Positions 44,251 through 55,918 of a stretch of 56,386 bases of DNA are shown one piece after another. The translations under genes and the position numbers were made by a program. The notes below the pieces were generated by a model. That model was not told where the DNA came from. It ran no database searches and saw nothing but the letters and a program-made list of their open reading frames with translations. The first letter of the stretch is position 1, and every line of letters begins with the position of its first letter. The stretch is taken from assembly GCA_015680685.1 (NCBI GenBank), contig MNCI01016148.1, forward strand, positions 499,925-556,310, in the 5' to 3' direction. Origin of the DNA: Gnetum montanum (lineage: Eukaryota > Streptophyta > Gnetopsida > Gnetales > Gnetaceae).

Positions 44251-44643
44251 GCTAGTTTTAGGCTATTTCGGGCCATTGCTAGTTTTGGGCCATTTCAGGC
44301 CATTGCTAGTTTTAGGCCATTTCGGGCCATTGCTAGTTTTAGGTCATTTCAGGCCATTTCTAGTTTTAGGCCATTTTAGGCCATTGCTAGTTTTAGGCCA
44401 TTACTAGTTTTAGGCCATTTTAGGCCATTGCTAGTTTTAGGCCATTTCGGGCCATTGCTAGTTTTAGGCCATTTTGGGCCTTGGCTAGTTTTAGGCCATT
44501 TCGAGCCATTGCCAGTTTTAGGCCATTTCGGGCCATTTCTAGTTTTAGGCCATTTTGGGCCATTACTAGTTTTAGGCCGTTTCAGGCCATTGCTAGTTTT
44601 AGGCCATTTCGAGCCATTGCTAGTTTTAGGCCATTTTGGACCT
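44251..44643 (-). repeat. 27-bp tandem array on the protease side of the antisense gene
   Basis: About 14 units of GCTAGTTTTAGGCCATTTCGGGCCATT-type sequence (27 bp), quite homogeneous, one unit truncated near 44400. Because 27 is nine codons, long frames stay open across it: VLGHFGPLL repeats on + and NGPKWPKTS repeats on minus. These are by-products of the unit length, not evidence of a protein. Confidence 0.9.
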
Positions 44644-45020
44644 ATCGCGTTTTGAAAGGTAACATGCTAATGGTTTGGAAAACGGTTAATTAGCAACTAG
44701 TGTAGATGCAAAGTAGAAAGGCAAAAAATGTGCAAGGATGGGCAGCTAGGCAAGAAGCAATGGGGTTGCTACGCTATGCATAGCTACTTCTTGACCCATC
44801 GCGAGTTGAGCAAGACATAAGGCTGAGAAGTTTTGCCAGGGCCTTCGTCTACATTATTGCCCCCTGCTTGGAAGGGCAACTCAGCCCAAATGCCCTCGTT
44901 TTGGGGATCAGTTTGCTGAGTTGATTCCTCTACCGAATGGCTAGTGTGTGCAGAGACAAGTGCTTCATCCTCATGGGTTATAACCTCTGAGCCCTATTCC
45001 ATAATTACATTGTTGATTGC
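44644..45020 (-). other. Tail downstream of the Tat-A protease
   Basis: On minus a frame continues from the protease as GIWAELPFQAGGNNVDEGPG and stops near 44795. A GCTACGCTATGC word lies at about 44768. RT would be expected next, but the repeat array and antisense gene intervene. Confidence 0.4.
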
Positions 45021-45650
45021 TTATGTTGTTAATTTGTCACCATGGATCACCACCTCCCTCCTTGTGTATGGTAGATGGATCTCCTGGTGTATGGGTGAGG
45101 AGATAATCCTAAGTTGTGCTAACCATGACCTCTCCAAGATCAGGTTAAACCTGGGCATCTCCTCAACCACGATGAATGTTGCATTAGTGGGGAACTGGTC
45201 CCTTGCCACCAAGTCTACGTGGACTGTGCCCTTCACCAGGACACGTGCCCTGTTGAACGACTTCAGGCATGATGTCGTTGTAGGTTTGACCAAGTCTAAT
45301 TTGTCCACAATAGGAAAGGAGATGAAATTCGTGGCAACCTCATCATCAATGTATACCCTTTAGATGAATAGGGATGTTGGCCGACCCAAATTGTGATGAA
45401 TAGGGATGTTGTAGTCACCTAACCCCTTTCGGGATCTTCCCTAATGGCATCATTGCAGAAAGTGAGTTGAGATGGTTCTAACTCTACAGGTGCAGAGGGG
45501 AGCATGAGTAAGTAGATCGCTTCCTCTTTTGCTGGCATGTATTCGTTGACTGAAATCACTGTCAACATGTGGATTAGAGCCTCACGGTGTGGGACAGACA
45601 TCATGATTAGGTCATATAAACTCAGTGTAGTATTTTTTTATTTTAGAGCT
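45021..45650 (-). pseudogene. Tat-A aspartic protease (broken)
   Basis: VYIDDEVATNFISFPIVDKL near 45360-45300 aligns with VHVDDGVATN of Tat-B, so the D-S/T-G site has become DDE, which should be inactive. MPRFNLILERSWLA at 45160-45120 is the second conserved block (usually LGR, here LER). The upstream piece 45419-45604 is a linker. Gag lies upstream on minus. Confidence 0.75.
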
Positions 45651-48544
45651 TGTTTGACCTAAGTGAGGGCATCCAGGAGGTTATGACCACCCCCTATTTA
45701 ATGCTTTCCTCCTCTTTGATTTTTCCCAGAAGATGAATTTCTCAAGTGGGGCGATTTCCAATATGGGTTCAGACCCTTTTTGGCAGGGTGGCGCAGACTG
45801 TTTGGTTATAGCAGCGTTCCTCTTTGGTGATGAGGGTGTGGACATAGGGAGTGAAGACGTAGGCTTGGAAATACTAGGAGTGGTACTTCCTATCGACGTT
45901 TCACCGGAGAAGGTTGTTCAGCTGTCTTACGCGTGATGGGGGCTATCAAATGAGTCGGTCCCCTGATGATAAAAGGGGCTAACGGTGTTAACGGGTGGGG
46001 TACCATGGTTTTGCTAACAAGTGGTGCAGAGATGGATGCCCATGGAGGGACTCTTAGAATGAACGGCTGTTGCAAGCTTCAGCCAGCCGCTGGTGGTGTT
46101 GGTGCACTACATTGAGGCACATGGACCACAAATGGCTGCTGGGGTGGCCTAGGATCACTATCAATACTGATGGCATTGATGACGTAACCAACATTGTTGG
46201 TGTTGAGGGGATCTTTGTAGACATGCATAGATTGGTTCTTAGGGCATACTAGGTTTCTTTTTTCCAATATCATTTTTCCCTGATCGATCAATCTCTGGAT
46301 GTCATCCTACAATACCAAACAGTAATCTGTGTTGTGACCACACTGTTGGTGATAGTTACAAAACTTGTCCAGCCTAAAATCCTTAGGAACTGGGGGCTCA
46401 TTGGGCAGGGCCAAATAGGGGTTTCCATGGAGCTCGTAGTAACGTTGATGTCTCCTAATTCCTTCTTCTGGCATCTGCTTGTGTTGGATGTTCCCCGCTG
46501 CCAATAGCTACTTTAGAAATTCTGAAGGCTTGAGAGGTAATGGGGTGTACTTTGAGCGATCTTTACACTCAAAGTTTGACTTGGGTTGTGTAGATGTCTC
46601 AGGTGTGGGTACTATAGTTTGCAGCATATTTCCCTATTTGGGAATGGGGTTAGCTATGGGTACGGCCGGTTTCTTGTTATTCTTGTTACCATTGTTACTA
46701 GGTTTCGGCTTGGCCTCAGTCACCATAGTGGCCACTATGGTTGTTGGGGCCTTACCCTTGTCCTTCTTTGTGAAGGTGTTTTTGTAGGCAATGTAGGCTG
46801 GGTCTTTGCTTGCCTTGGCTGTGTCTTGTATACTCTTAGTTTGAGCGAAGGCTTGACTAAGAGTGCAAGGAACAAGGTAGTATAGTTTAGACTTGATAAA
46901 GTCATTCACTGCACCCTTAAATATAGCCAGCAAGTTGGCCTCCACGATGGGCTCACAAATTTTGTTAAGGGTTGTGCTCCATCGTTGGATGAAATTTTGG
47001 ACTAGTTCTAGAGGATCTTGCTTCATGCTCATCAACTAGTCCAGCGTGGTTTCTGCCTTCAAGTTATACTTGAAGCATGTCATGAACTGGGTCAGAAGCT
47101 CCTCTAGAGTTGAAATGGATGAGCGTGGCAACACGCGGTACCAATCCAGGGCTTTCCCAACTAGGGACATGGCAAAGACATGAATAATCATGTGTGGCCA
47201 TTGTTGCAATAGAAGGGATTCATGCCTAAAGGTAACAAGATGTGCATTGGGATCTCCCTCCCCATTATACTTCGTGAAGTGGGGGAGGGACATTCCTAGG
47301 GGTAATGTCAGAGCAGGGACTGCAAGGTTGATGGGGTCATCTTGGTAAAAGTCCATGACTTGTACCGTGTCAGACCCAATAGCTTTGAGGCATTTTCTTT
47401 CCTCAGTGAGGGTTTGGATAAGCTAGAACGCTTGGTCTAGACCCTGTGACATTGTGGATGGTTGGGAAACTGCTAAGGTAGCTCCCATATATGGAATGGC
47501 GGGGATGGCAGCATGACCCATCGATGGTACTATTGGGATAGCCCCCGCAAACAATGCTGCTTGAGTTGTCCACCACCTGGTAGGTGGTGTTGTTGGAGAA
47601 GCAACCGTGGGTTGGGCTGTCGGATAGAATGCTTGTCTCGTCGGCAAAATAGACCATAGCCTTGTGTTGGGTTGTACCATTGTAGGGTTTGGTAGGTCTA
47701 AGGGCGAACATAATAAGACATCTGTGACGGTTGTGGAATAGGTGAAGGAGTGAATGGGATCCACCATGTGGATGGGCCTGGGCCCGCTGCAATGGGTGGA
47801 ATAGACATGAATGTAGGAATTGAAACGGAAGTTTCATATGGTTATGAAATAGGTACAGTATGAACATGCAACAAGGTAGCCATGATTGGTGTGTGATGCA
47901 CTACAGGAACAGGCTGATGAACGGTTTTCAACGGCGTAGTTGCTACAAATGAAATAGGTGAAACAGGAGAGAAAGGGCATTGGAATGCCATGGGGTTGAC
48001 ATGGCTACCCATAGTAGTCATAATTGTGGATCACAAAGGGAGTGGTGATAGACAATGGATTGGCCCAGAAGGATTGGGTAGAAGGGATAGGAATAGGGTT
48101 AGTTTGACCTCCCTCGTCGGATTGAGAATTGAGTTCTTCCTATCCATCCTAGAAGGCGTCATCTTGGTTAGACATTGTGTCCTGTTGCTCCCTAAGTCTA
48201 GCCAACTAGATTAGCTGGTCTAAAAGCCTTTGATTTATCTGTGTCAAAGGTATGGAAGTGTCGGGAGTGGGAACAAACTCCTTCCCATCACAATAAGAAA
48301 ACTTGAAGCTATGTTTGCCTTTGAATTCATGTACATCCAAAGGCAAATTTTCTTGAACCTTTGCATAGAGGAAGTTACAGCACTCATGTTGCTGGGCCAA
48401 GCCCTCAAGTCCCTGATTTTGGATCTTGATGGATTGACGTGTTTCTAGGGTTGGGTTGAGTGGTTGTTCAGCACTTATGATGCCTTGAACCGTGATGGGA
48501 ACTTCAACGTTGAAGGTGTTAGCAGCGGTAGTTGCGGAAGTCAT
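45651..48544 (-). pseudogene. gag: Tat-A Gag (broken)
   Basis: Start chosen at ATG 48544 (MTSATTAANTF), because the upstream 27 codons of the open frame have no counterpart in Tat-B. The N-terminal part ends near 48206 (LPLDVHEFKG). The core is open at 47036-47356 (LPHFTKYNGEGDPNAHLVTF, VFAMSLVGKALDWYRVLPR) and, after one TAG, at 46634-47035 (GAVNDFIKSKLYYLVP, ending in an N/K-rich stretch). A zinc-knuckle-like FCNYHQQCGHNTDYC is at about 46350-46307. Further on, QPFVVHVPQ and QPFILRVPP recall the proline repeats of Tat-B. Stops and shifts separate these blocks. Confidence 0.87.
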
Positions 48545-48920
48545 TGTTACTAAGCTAGATAGTTTTGCAAACACAAAAAGCAAGGAAATTGAAAAGCTAA
48601 ATAGTTTTGCGAATGAGAAAAACAAAGGAATTGGAAAGCAATAAAAAAGGCTTTATGTCTTGCTGGGCTCTCGAGGAACCGTTGAAGTGATTGATCTACA
48701 CCGCACGATGTGTAAACAACCACAAAAGGGTGTCACGTTTACACTAGTGCACAATAGGGTATAGAACATGTGGAAGACTACTGTAAGATAGGCAAGTTAA
48801 TTGGTGATCAGAGGCTTTATGTCCTATAGGGTTCCCAAGGAACCTTTGAGGTGATCGATCTACACTGCACAACGTGTAAACAAAATTGACTACCATGACA
48901 CATGGAAAGGGCACCAAATG
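48545..48920 (-). other. Tat-A leader
   Basis: Between primer site and Gag start. A segment near 48650-48720 (AGGCTTTATGTC...CTCGAGGAACCGTTGA...) is repeated imperfectly at 48812-48890, i.e. a tandem duplication of about 160 bases. No coding signal. Confidence 0.5.
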
Positions 48921-48937
48921 CCCTTCGTCTAGTGCCA
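48921..48937 (-). other. Primer-binding site of Tat-A
   Basis: TGGCACTAGACGAAGGG on minus, six bases after the LTR end, a mutated form of the site seen in C and Tat-B. Confidence 0.75.
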
Positions 48938-48943
48938 GAAAAT

Positions 48944-50633
48944 TATAGCGACCAAAAATGTCGGTGGCTAGAAAGCGCAGAGAGTTTGTTGATCATTGAT
49001 AGTCTTAAACCCATTTCCGCAGGAGGGCCATGCTGGATGGAATGGAAACGGGGCACCCTGAACGGTCTGGTCAATTAGACAGGGACGTTGTCGGTGTTAA
49101 TATAACCTTTTGCAACTAGATAATTTGAAAATGAGATTGATAGTGCGAAGTAATGCTTAAATGTAAAAGGGGCGGAAAATAATGTAAAACGCAATAATAA
49201 GCAAGAGACAAAGTAAAATGTAGTTAGAAAAATGCACTCCTTCGAAGCTACGACTTCGCTCTGTCAAGGTGGATACAATCAGTTGCACAATGCTGAGAAG
49301 TGCAGAGATCTCAAGAGTAACCAAAATGTGTAGAGCAAAACGACTGTGTGCTTGAACGCGGACTCAGGCATTAACAATGCAAAGCGCTACCAAGGTGGTA
49401 GAAAAGAGCAGAAGAAAATGCCAACTGAGAGTGCTAACTGTTTACCATGTCAAACAGAAAGCTTACAATGCTTAAGGTTACAATGCTAATGTTTTTGCTT
49501 GTGAGCCAAAAAAATTGTTAGCTAACCAAAATTGCCAAAAAAATTGACTCCGGGACCCCTCAAGCATTTCTCATTAGGGTATTTATAGGACTAAGGGCAT
49601 GCAAAAGATGCGGTTTGGACGTCATGTGCCCTGGGCTTATGCTAACCTATCTATGCTACACATGCCTGTATGACTGTTGGGTGAGTCTACCATGTCATAA
49701 TTACAAGCCTTCCATGTTGTAATTGCGCTATCTGAGCAATGGTGCAATTAGGTGGAGTTCACTGATGTAGTGTAACTTCTTGCTATGCTTTTCTATGCTT
49801 TGTAGCGTAGCATGTTTGGTGTAGCGTAGCATCTTGTCACACTATTCTACCCTACGTAGTGTAGCGTAGCCATTGGCTCAAAGAAAAAAATTTCATTGTG
49901 TTCTGCTGCATGTGTTGGAAACTTTTGAAGTGTGCTGACTTTTTATTGCATATTTGCTACGCTATGCTACGTTACGTAGCATATCATAGCGCAGTAGCAG
50001 TCCTTAGTTGCAAAAAATGTTGCCAATCTGCAAACTTTTCCTTTTGCATTGTGAAGCTTGTGAACTTGCTGATCCTGCCCTTTGAGATGTCTTCTGTCAC
50101 TTTCATAGAATTGCTACGTCTCGCTATGCCATGTAGCTTAGTGTAGTGTAGTGGCCAACATGGCCTGCTTTTTTCCAAGTTCACCACTTTTTGACGAAAG
50201 GAGACATTGTTGAAGAACCTGAACTCGGGTGAGGGGACTGACCATCTAGTTTTTGCTATGTTATGCTATGCTACATGGCATAGCATAGCATAGCACTGTA
50301 CTTCTACAAACGTCTTCTGAAGTTTGCTATGCTACATAGCATGGTGTAGTGTAACAAAACTCCTTGTCTTAGAAAACTTGCTGAAGCGTTTTGCGCGTTT
50401 TGGGCACTACCAGCAATTCTACGCACCACTCCTAAGTGCGCTGTTAGCTGGATGAACTACTCAGGTGGGCAGGTTGGAGAATCCATTTAGCTTGTTGACA
50501 CCTAGGGTAGAAAAATTGCTGAACTGGACAGTCTGAACTTCAGAGCATCCATCTCCTTAAAAACTGTCGTAACACCGTGCGAATTGCAAAGACCTGGTGA
50601 AGCAAGCATGCCTTCGAATTTTGGGGTGTTTTA
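48944..50633 (-). repeat. 5' LTR of Tat-A
   Basis: 1690 bp, matching 13274-14931 with many substitutions. Both terminal dinucleotides are mutated on + (TA at each end), though the flanking AATCA shows the boundary. A TATA-like CCTATAAATA lies on minus at 49580-49589. The palindrome cluster is at 49780-50350. Confidence 0.9.
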
Positions 50634-50638
50634 AATCA
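50634..50638. repeat. Target-site duplication of Tat-A, right copy
   Basis: AATCA, identical to 13269-13273. Confidence 0.9.
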
Positions 50639-51376
50639 GTTTCATGGAAATTGTATTGCTCTCAGAAATAGCTATCAGCCATTGGTTGTTGTCTTGTTTT
50701 GTGGCTATTGTGTACAAGAACCTTTGAATATCTACCTCATTTGCACACTACCTACATGCGGAAATGGATGCTCTTTCACGGACTAGAATTTCTGCACGCA
50801 ATTGCACCCTATATCATTGTACATGATGCATGGAAATCATTTTTGCTTGATCTTTCCAAACACATTTTCCTTGAAAATTTCCAGGGAAAGATCTCTTATG
50901 TCCATTTTTGCATCAACGATACTTAGCCACACCCTTCCCATAATGATTGGAAAATCCCCCTTGCAGTTCTCAACTTTGATCTCTAGAAAATTGGCAAGAT
51001 AAGACTACCCATAGATATTGGTCATAATATCTTCTACCAGTCCCAATGAAATAGTGATGGATTGACATGTTAATTCTAATTTGATATTACTCTTCTTAAG
51101 AGGTGGTAGGTTCCAAGTAGTATACATCTCATGGGAAATTAGATTAATACTAGAACCTAAATCTAGAAGAGCTTTGCATAGTTCATTCCTAGCAATTTGC
51201 AAATAGATAAGGGGACTTCTAGGATCAACTAATTTCTTGGGAAGGTTTCCAGTGTAGATCCAGTTAGATACAACATGAGTTAACATACTAGTGTAGACCT
51301 TGGAAGGAATTTGGTTCGAAGGGCTCTTGATTTGATAATTTGTAGAGGATAAGGAAGGAGTAGGGTGACTAGTCAC
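50639..51376 (-). pseudogene. Ath-2 aspartic protease (partly open)
   Basis: The frame 51005-51376 has ELCKALLDLGSSINLISHEMY, the Athila protease site with LGS in place of the usual LGA; the catalytic aspartate is present. After a shift, GDFPIIMGRVWLSIVDAKMD follows at 50960-50900, the second conserved block. Tat-A cuts the element just after it, and RT resumes at 13268. Confidence 0.85.
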
Positions 51377-52879
51377 ATGAGTTTGTGAGGGATTAGAGGA
51401 TTATTAGGTTAGAAGAATGGTCATTTATGAGATATAGGTTTCAAACCATTCAGTTGACTAACTAGTTGTAGATTAAGGATCCTTGTAGCATTATATTATT
51501 GTGGCTGAGCTAAAAGCTCATCCTACATGGATGGAGTAGGTGGTAGTTATGTTGAGGATGGAGACATATGTGTAGGCACATTATGAGGGTATGGATGTAA
51601 TATGGAATCACCCCTAGGAGTTGGAAAATGAGTTTAGTGATATTCAGGAGGGTGATAGTGATGTTGGAAAGGAGAAACATGATTGGAAGAGTCACATGGA
51701 GACAAGGGTTTCTGAAGATAATACCCATATGAATCTGGCTATCTATAAGGGTACTACTGCCATGGTAGTGGCATCCCCCACGACTGTGGTTGTTGTCACT
51801 ATTGATACTACTCATATGATTGTGGTGGAGTTCCACATGGATAATAAGGTTGTTACTAGTGGAACTGCCTGGGATTTCATTGAGGATAAGATAATCTTCT
51901 AGGTTTTTTTCTTTTTTATAGTCATGAATTTAGAGCATACACCCTAGATTCTTGTAAGTGTGACCAACAAGGCAACATCCCTTAGGATGTTCATAGTGGC
52001 AAATGGCACACCCACTATCATCATTTGATTCAGTCTTCACAACTTCTTCTACTATAGTAGCTTTTCCTTTACTCCTTTGGTAGGCATGTTCAACTTATTT
52101 TTGCCTTCTACAGTCACAATCACTACTTTGCTCTTTTGATTCTTCTGCAATTTTTAGTGCAATTTGGAATTTTTCATCCAATGAATCCCACATTTTATCT
52201 ACCTTGGCCAAAAGTTTAGACATAGATTTTTGGATCAGCAAGGTCTTTCATTGCACCACCTCATCAAGTGGTGATTCCTCCTTACTATCACAAAAATGAA
52301 CCTCCTTCATTTTGATGAAGGGTCTATGTTATATTCTTCTACACTTTCTTGTTTCCTCAACTTTCCTTCTTCTTTTTCTACCTGCTCAATCAACCTTTGT
52401 ATCTGATGGGATCTTAATCTTGATAGTCTTCCTTGGGCACAAACCCCAAGGGACCTCTATGTTTTTGAGTGAAGCCCATCTATGATGTGGCAAAGTTGTT
52501 TCCTTTAAGAGTAATCATAGTGAGGGAATTGGTGTAATAATGAATAATATCTTCCCATGGTAACATCCAAGGGTTCATGTGTTCCTTGTTTCCATCCTTA
52601 GATCTACCTTTGCAGGTTTGACACTCTAGAGTATGTTTGATACTTGTCATTAAACAATTCTAGCATTGTACTTCATTGATAGATTGATTTTGGCTCTAGA
52701 GATGGTTACCATCTTTTTGCTTCCTTGATGAGTGCTCTAGGAAACCACTTGAGCTTTTGCCAATCATTTTTGATATTTTGTAAGGCACAGGAATTGTGAA
52801 AGACTTATAGATGCATTTGAGAATCTGAGTTATATCCCCCATCAAATTTGGGGATATTGTCCATCCTTAGCTTGTCATA
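51377..52879 (-). pseudogene. gag: Ath-2 Gag (broken)
   Basis: On minus: MDNIPKFDGGYNSD near 52870, LKWFPRALIKEAKRW, MLELFNDKYQTYSRVS and HIIDGLHSKT (gag core), then CAICHYEHPKGCC near 52010, a CX2CX3HX4C zinc knuckle. A P/Y/H-rich tail follows (PDSYGYYLQKPLSPC near 51740). All match Ath-3. Many stops and shifts. Confidence 0.85.
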
Positions 52880-52958
52880 CACGTACTGAACTCACATATT
52901 CACTGTTGGGATTACCATGTGTTATGCTACTGGGTGAACCAAGAAATAACACTATTGG
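52880..52958 (-). repeat. Stub of the Ath-2 5' LTR fused to gag
   Basis: CTTGGTTCACCCAGTAGC and ATGGTAATCCCAACAGTG on minus correspond to the internal LTR words TTGGTAACCCAGTAG and TTGGTAATCCCAGTGG of the other Athila LTRs. The stub joins directly to gag (AAGCTAAGGATGGACAAT), so the LTR end, primer site and Gag start are deleted. On its outer side it meets the Ath-3 LTR. Confidence 0.65.
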
Positions 52959-53793
52959 TGATGAGTCATGATTTGTTAGTTGTGATATTGCACCCATGAT
53001 ATTGCGTATGCGATATCTCAGCTTGGACGGGATATCGGATATGCAATATCGCTGCCTATCTCCTCATCTATAAATAAGAGGTATGCAAATTTGGTAGGAG
53101 GCTAGTTTTTAGTATTAATGTAGGAACTTTTTGTTAGTTTTTCCTCTCAACCCTTTCTACCAGTGCATGCCTACAGTGTGATAATTGTAATTATACAACA
53201 TCCTTATTCGAGTGTGATGTACTTGGACATGCACATGACTGACAATAAAGATCAAGATTACTTTATCCTTGCAACATCCACTTAGCTTAATTATTTAATT
53301 CTTATTATTATTTATTGCTTTCTTAGTTAATATCTCTCTACCCTTATCTCCTAGTAACGCGAAATGAGTACGACTTAATCACGAGCATTTAAGTGTGACT
53401 ACTTGGTAACCCAGTAGTGTACCTAGGCCATGCGCTTGGTAATCCCAGTGGTAGTCATGCACAAGGTCAAAGATGTGTATGAATGATTAAGGAACGAATG
53501 CTCATCACACTTAGGCTAGTTTAGATTCTCTCTCATCCTCTCTCCTAGGTTAGTTGATATTATTTTCCATCATACCCAGGAGTAGCATTAGTGTAGGAAC
53601 ACATCATACACCTCACTTTGGACTAAACCATACGTGAAAAAGCTAATACTAGTCTAGGTGGGAAGATAGTGAACTGTGATCTATGAGTAACTTTCTAGAT
53701 ACCACAACTAGTCCGTCTGTGGAGTTCAACCAGATCGTGCGTGAAACACTCATATTCGTATGGTTGTATATAGGGGTGCATCGCCACTCATCA
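52959..53793 (+). repeat. 5' LTR of Ath-3
   Basis: Starts TGATGAGTCATG and ends CCACTCATCA, 835 bp. It shares the GATATC words, TATAAATA (53069-53076) and the TAATCCCAGTGGTAGTC block with the Ath-1 LTR. A primer-binding site follows, so it is a 5' LTR. Confidence 0.88.
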
Positions 53794-53794
53794 T

Positions 53795-53812
53795 TGGCAC
53801 CATTGCCGGGGA
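53795..53812 (+). other. Primer-binding site of Ath-3 (tRNA-Asp type)
   Basis: TGGCACCATTGCCGGGGA differs at two positions from TGGCGCCGTTGCCGGGGA, which is complementary to the 3' end of plant tRNA-Asp and is the usual Athila primer site. Both changes are G to A, as expected from loss of CG pairs. Confidence 0.85.
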
Positions 53813-53934
53813 TGGTGCTAATTATCTAGATTAGTCATATCATACAAGGTCACTGTATAGGAATTAACAATATATCTTTTAGAAAGAAATAATTACAAAA
53901 ATTCACATACAAATTCACACACAATTGCACAACT

Positions 53935-55918
53935 ATGCCTCTCCTACAAGGCTACGATAATGCCACATCTAGTGAGGTAATTCATTGGAGAACCAACGAA
54001 TTATATGACAATGAAGATTGAAGTATGCAATTCGAGGTGGGGGTTTCTTATAAACATAAACGAAGGCAACATCATCCCAACTCATGAAAGCATAACTTAC
54101 TCGATGATAATGAACCCCTACTAGCCATCACAAGACTAACACAAATACAAGAGGATTTTTGAATCTCCCGTAGGCATCGTATAGAGAGCCACCTACCAAG
54201 CTTGATTTAAACAACTTTTCCAATTTCTCAGGAGCCTATGACTTAGATCCACAACAACATTTACAAGTCTTCCAAGATGCTTGTGCATGGAACAACATTG
54301 ATAACGGTTGGAAAAAACTCAAGCTCTTTCCTATGACACTCGTTGGCCAAGCAAAAGTATGGTATAGATCGTTAAAACCAAATTCAATTCGACATTGGTC
54401 AATAATGGTATAACTCTTTAAAAATAGATATCAAACCTACACAAGAGTGTCAGCCTTGAGGAAACAAATCCAAGAGTGGAAACAAGCACAACATGAACCC
54501 TTGGACATGGCCTTAGAAATATATTATGCATTGTTAAACAACTATCTAGGACATGAGTTCTCCAAGGAAAGGCTAATGTACCATATCATTGATGGGCTTC
54601 ATGATGAAACAAGAGATACCCTAGGGATGTATTCCCATGGTCAACTATATGAACTATGAACCCATCAATTCCAAGAGCTTATTAAGTAGGTAGCAAAAGA
54701 AGAAGTAGAAATGGCTAGATGGGAGAGTGTTGAAAAACATCAATGGGACCAAAATATTAAATTAACATAGGTCCATAATCATAAAAAGGAGAAATCAACC
54801 TATCTCAAGGAGGAAAAACCATCTTTTCTAGTACAATAATCATTAGAGGAAATCAAGGCAAAGATCAATAAGATGCTGGAATGGATGCATAAAAAGTGTG
54901 GGGAATATATCAATATTATTAGAGATAGAGTTTTGAAAACCCAAGAAGTAGGACAACATATCATTAGACAATCGGAAAGAAGGGATGAGAAAAATAAGAG
55001 CTCAACTATCAATCATATGTATGAATGCAACATTTGCCTATACGATCACCCCAAGAGCCAATGCCCAATCTTGTTACATTTATATGAGCATTGGGAAAGC
55101 ATGTTACACCCAAAGTTCATACAAAGATACTGTGTTCAATCACAGTGGCAACAATCCCAGTCGTGGGGGAAGCCAACCCTAAACTGGGAACACCCTTCGT
55201 ATCATCTGAATCCAAATGCTTATCTAGTTCAACATCCTATTTCCCCGACTGGGTCAACATACTCTATCTCACCGCATTATTATTCTCCTCAGTACCATCA
55301 GCCCATGTCCTCAACACAACCACCGCCTTATGTACCTTACACTTCTCATAAAATTCAACATTCTCATCCTTTCCCTCCTTCTACATCACCACCAACTATT
55401 CCTGAAGTATCTGCACCACAACAACCACCCATGAATGTTACTTGTGCTACTATTGCCAACAACAGTGAGAGACCTCCTCAACATCAAAGGTGTCCCTTCT
55501 TTAGACATGATGGTAGGAAGGGATAACATAGTTCCAAGGCCACTACATTCTCCAACTCAGCACAAGTCCAACACTATGATGCATCCTTCTCCTTAAACCC
55601 AACACCTCATGTCACTTCATCAGGGCCACAAATTAACACTCCAACAACCATACAACCTAACGAATACAACCATGGAGGGCAACATCCTATCCTTGCATGC
55701 CATCTTACCATCTCAAGTATCATAGTGGGTCAACTCTTTACCCAGGAACCACATCTTATAAATTGCCCCACTATGCTTACTATAATCAGGTGTGTGAACC
55801 CCAATGGGGTAAGTATGACCAAGTTTCAATATTTCCAACATGCAAGGATCCTCATCTTTCATTTATTAATCCTCTCCATGCTCAACTATTTAGTTATGGG
55901 AGATATCCCCCATTCTAA
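53935..55918 (+). pseudogene. gag: Ath-3 Gag (broken)
   Basis: Begins at ATG 53935 (MPLLQGYDNATSSEV), changes frame before 54201, then reads NFSNFSGAYDLD, LKLFPMTLVGQAKVWYRSL, SALRKQIQEWKQAQHEPLD and HIIDGLHDETRDTLG up to TGA 54657. The frame 54873-55526 has CNICLYDHPKSQC (CX2CX3HX4C zinc knuckle) and a long P/Y/S/T-rich tail; the last piece is 55697-55918. Stops are mixed TGA, TAA and TAG. Gag would package the RNA in cytoplasmic particles; this one cannot be made whole. Confidence 0.87.

Larger units (their letters stand above)
13274..50633 (-). mobile_element. Tat-A: Tat/Ogre-lineage element with an antisense gene inside
   Basis: Matched LTRs (13274-14931, 48944-50633) and identical 5-bp duplications define the ends. 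On minus the order is LTR, primer site, gag, protease, repeat array, antisense gene region, repeat array, [Tat-B], RT, RNase H, aRH, integrase, repeat array, polypurine tract, LTR. The aRH domain after RNase H is a hallmark of Tat. Net length without Tat-B is about 18.3 kb, large even for this lineage. Both LTR outer ends are partly mutated on the right (TG to TA and CA to TA on the + reading). Coding frames are broken, mostly by TAG. Confidence 0.92.
4410..52958 (-). mobile_element. Ath-2: Athila-type Ty3/Gypsy element, split by Tat-A
   Basis: On the minus strand the order is LTR stub (52880-52958), gag, protease, [Tat-A inserted at 13269-50638], RT, RNase H, integrase, spacer, ORF3, polypurine-like tract, LTR (4410-5285). 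RT has VFMDD, the protease has LLDLGSSINL, and there is no second RNase H, all typical of Athila. Net length without Tat-A is about 11 kb. The 5' LTR, primer site and Gag start are largely deleted, and every frame is broken. It is the oldest well-defined layer of the nest. Confidence 0.85.

Noticed and set aside
44201-44655. Repeat protein (VLGHFGPLL units) on +
   Set aside because: The 27-bp unit is a multiple of three, so open frames arise automatically on both strands.
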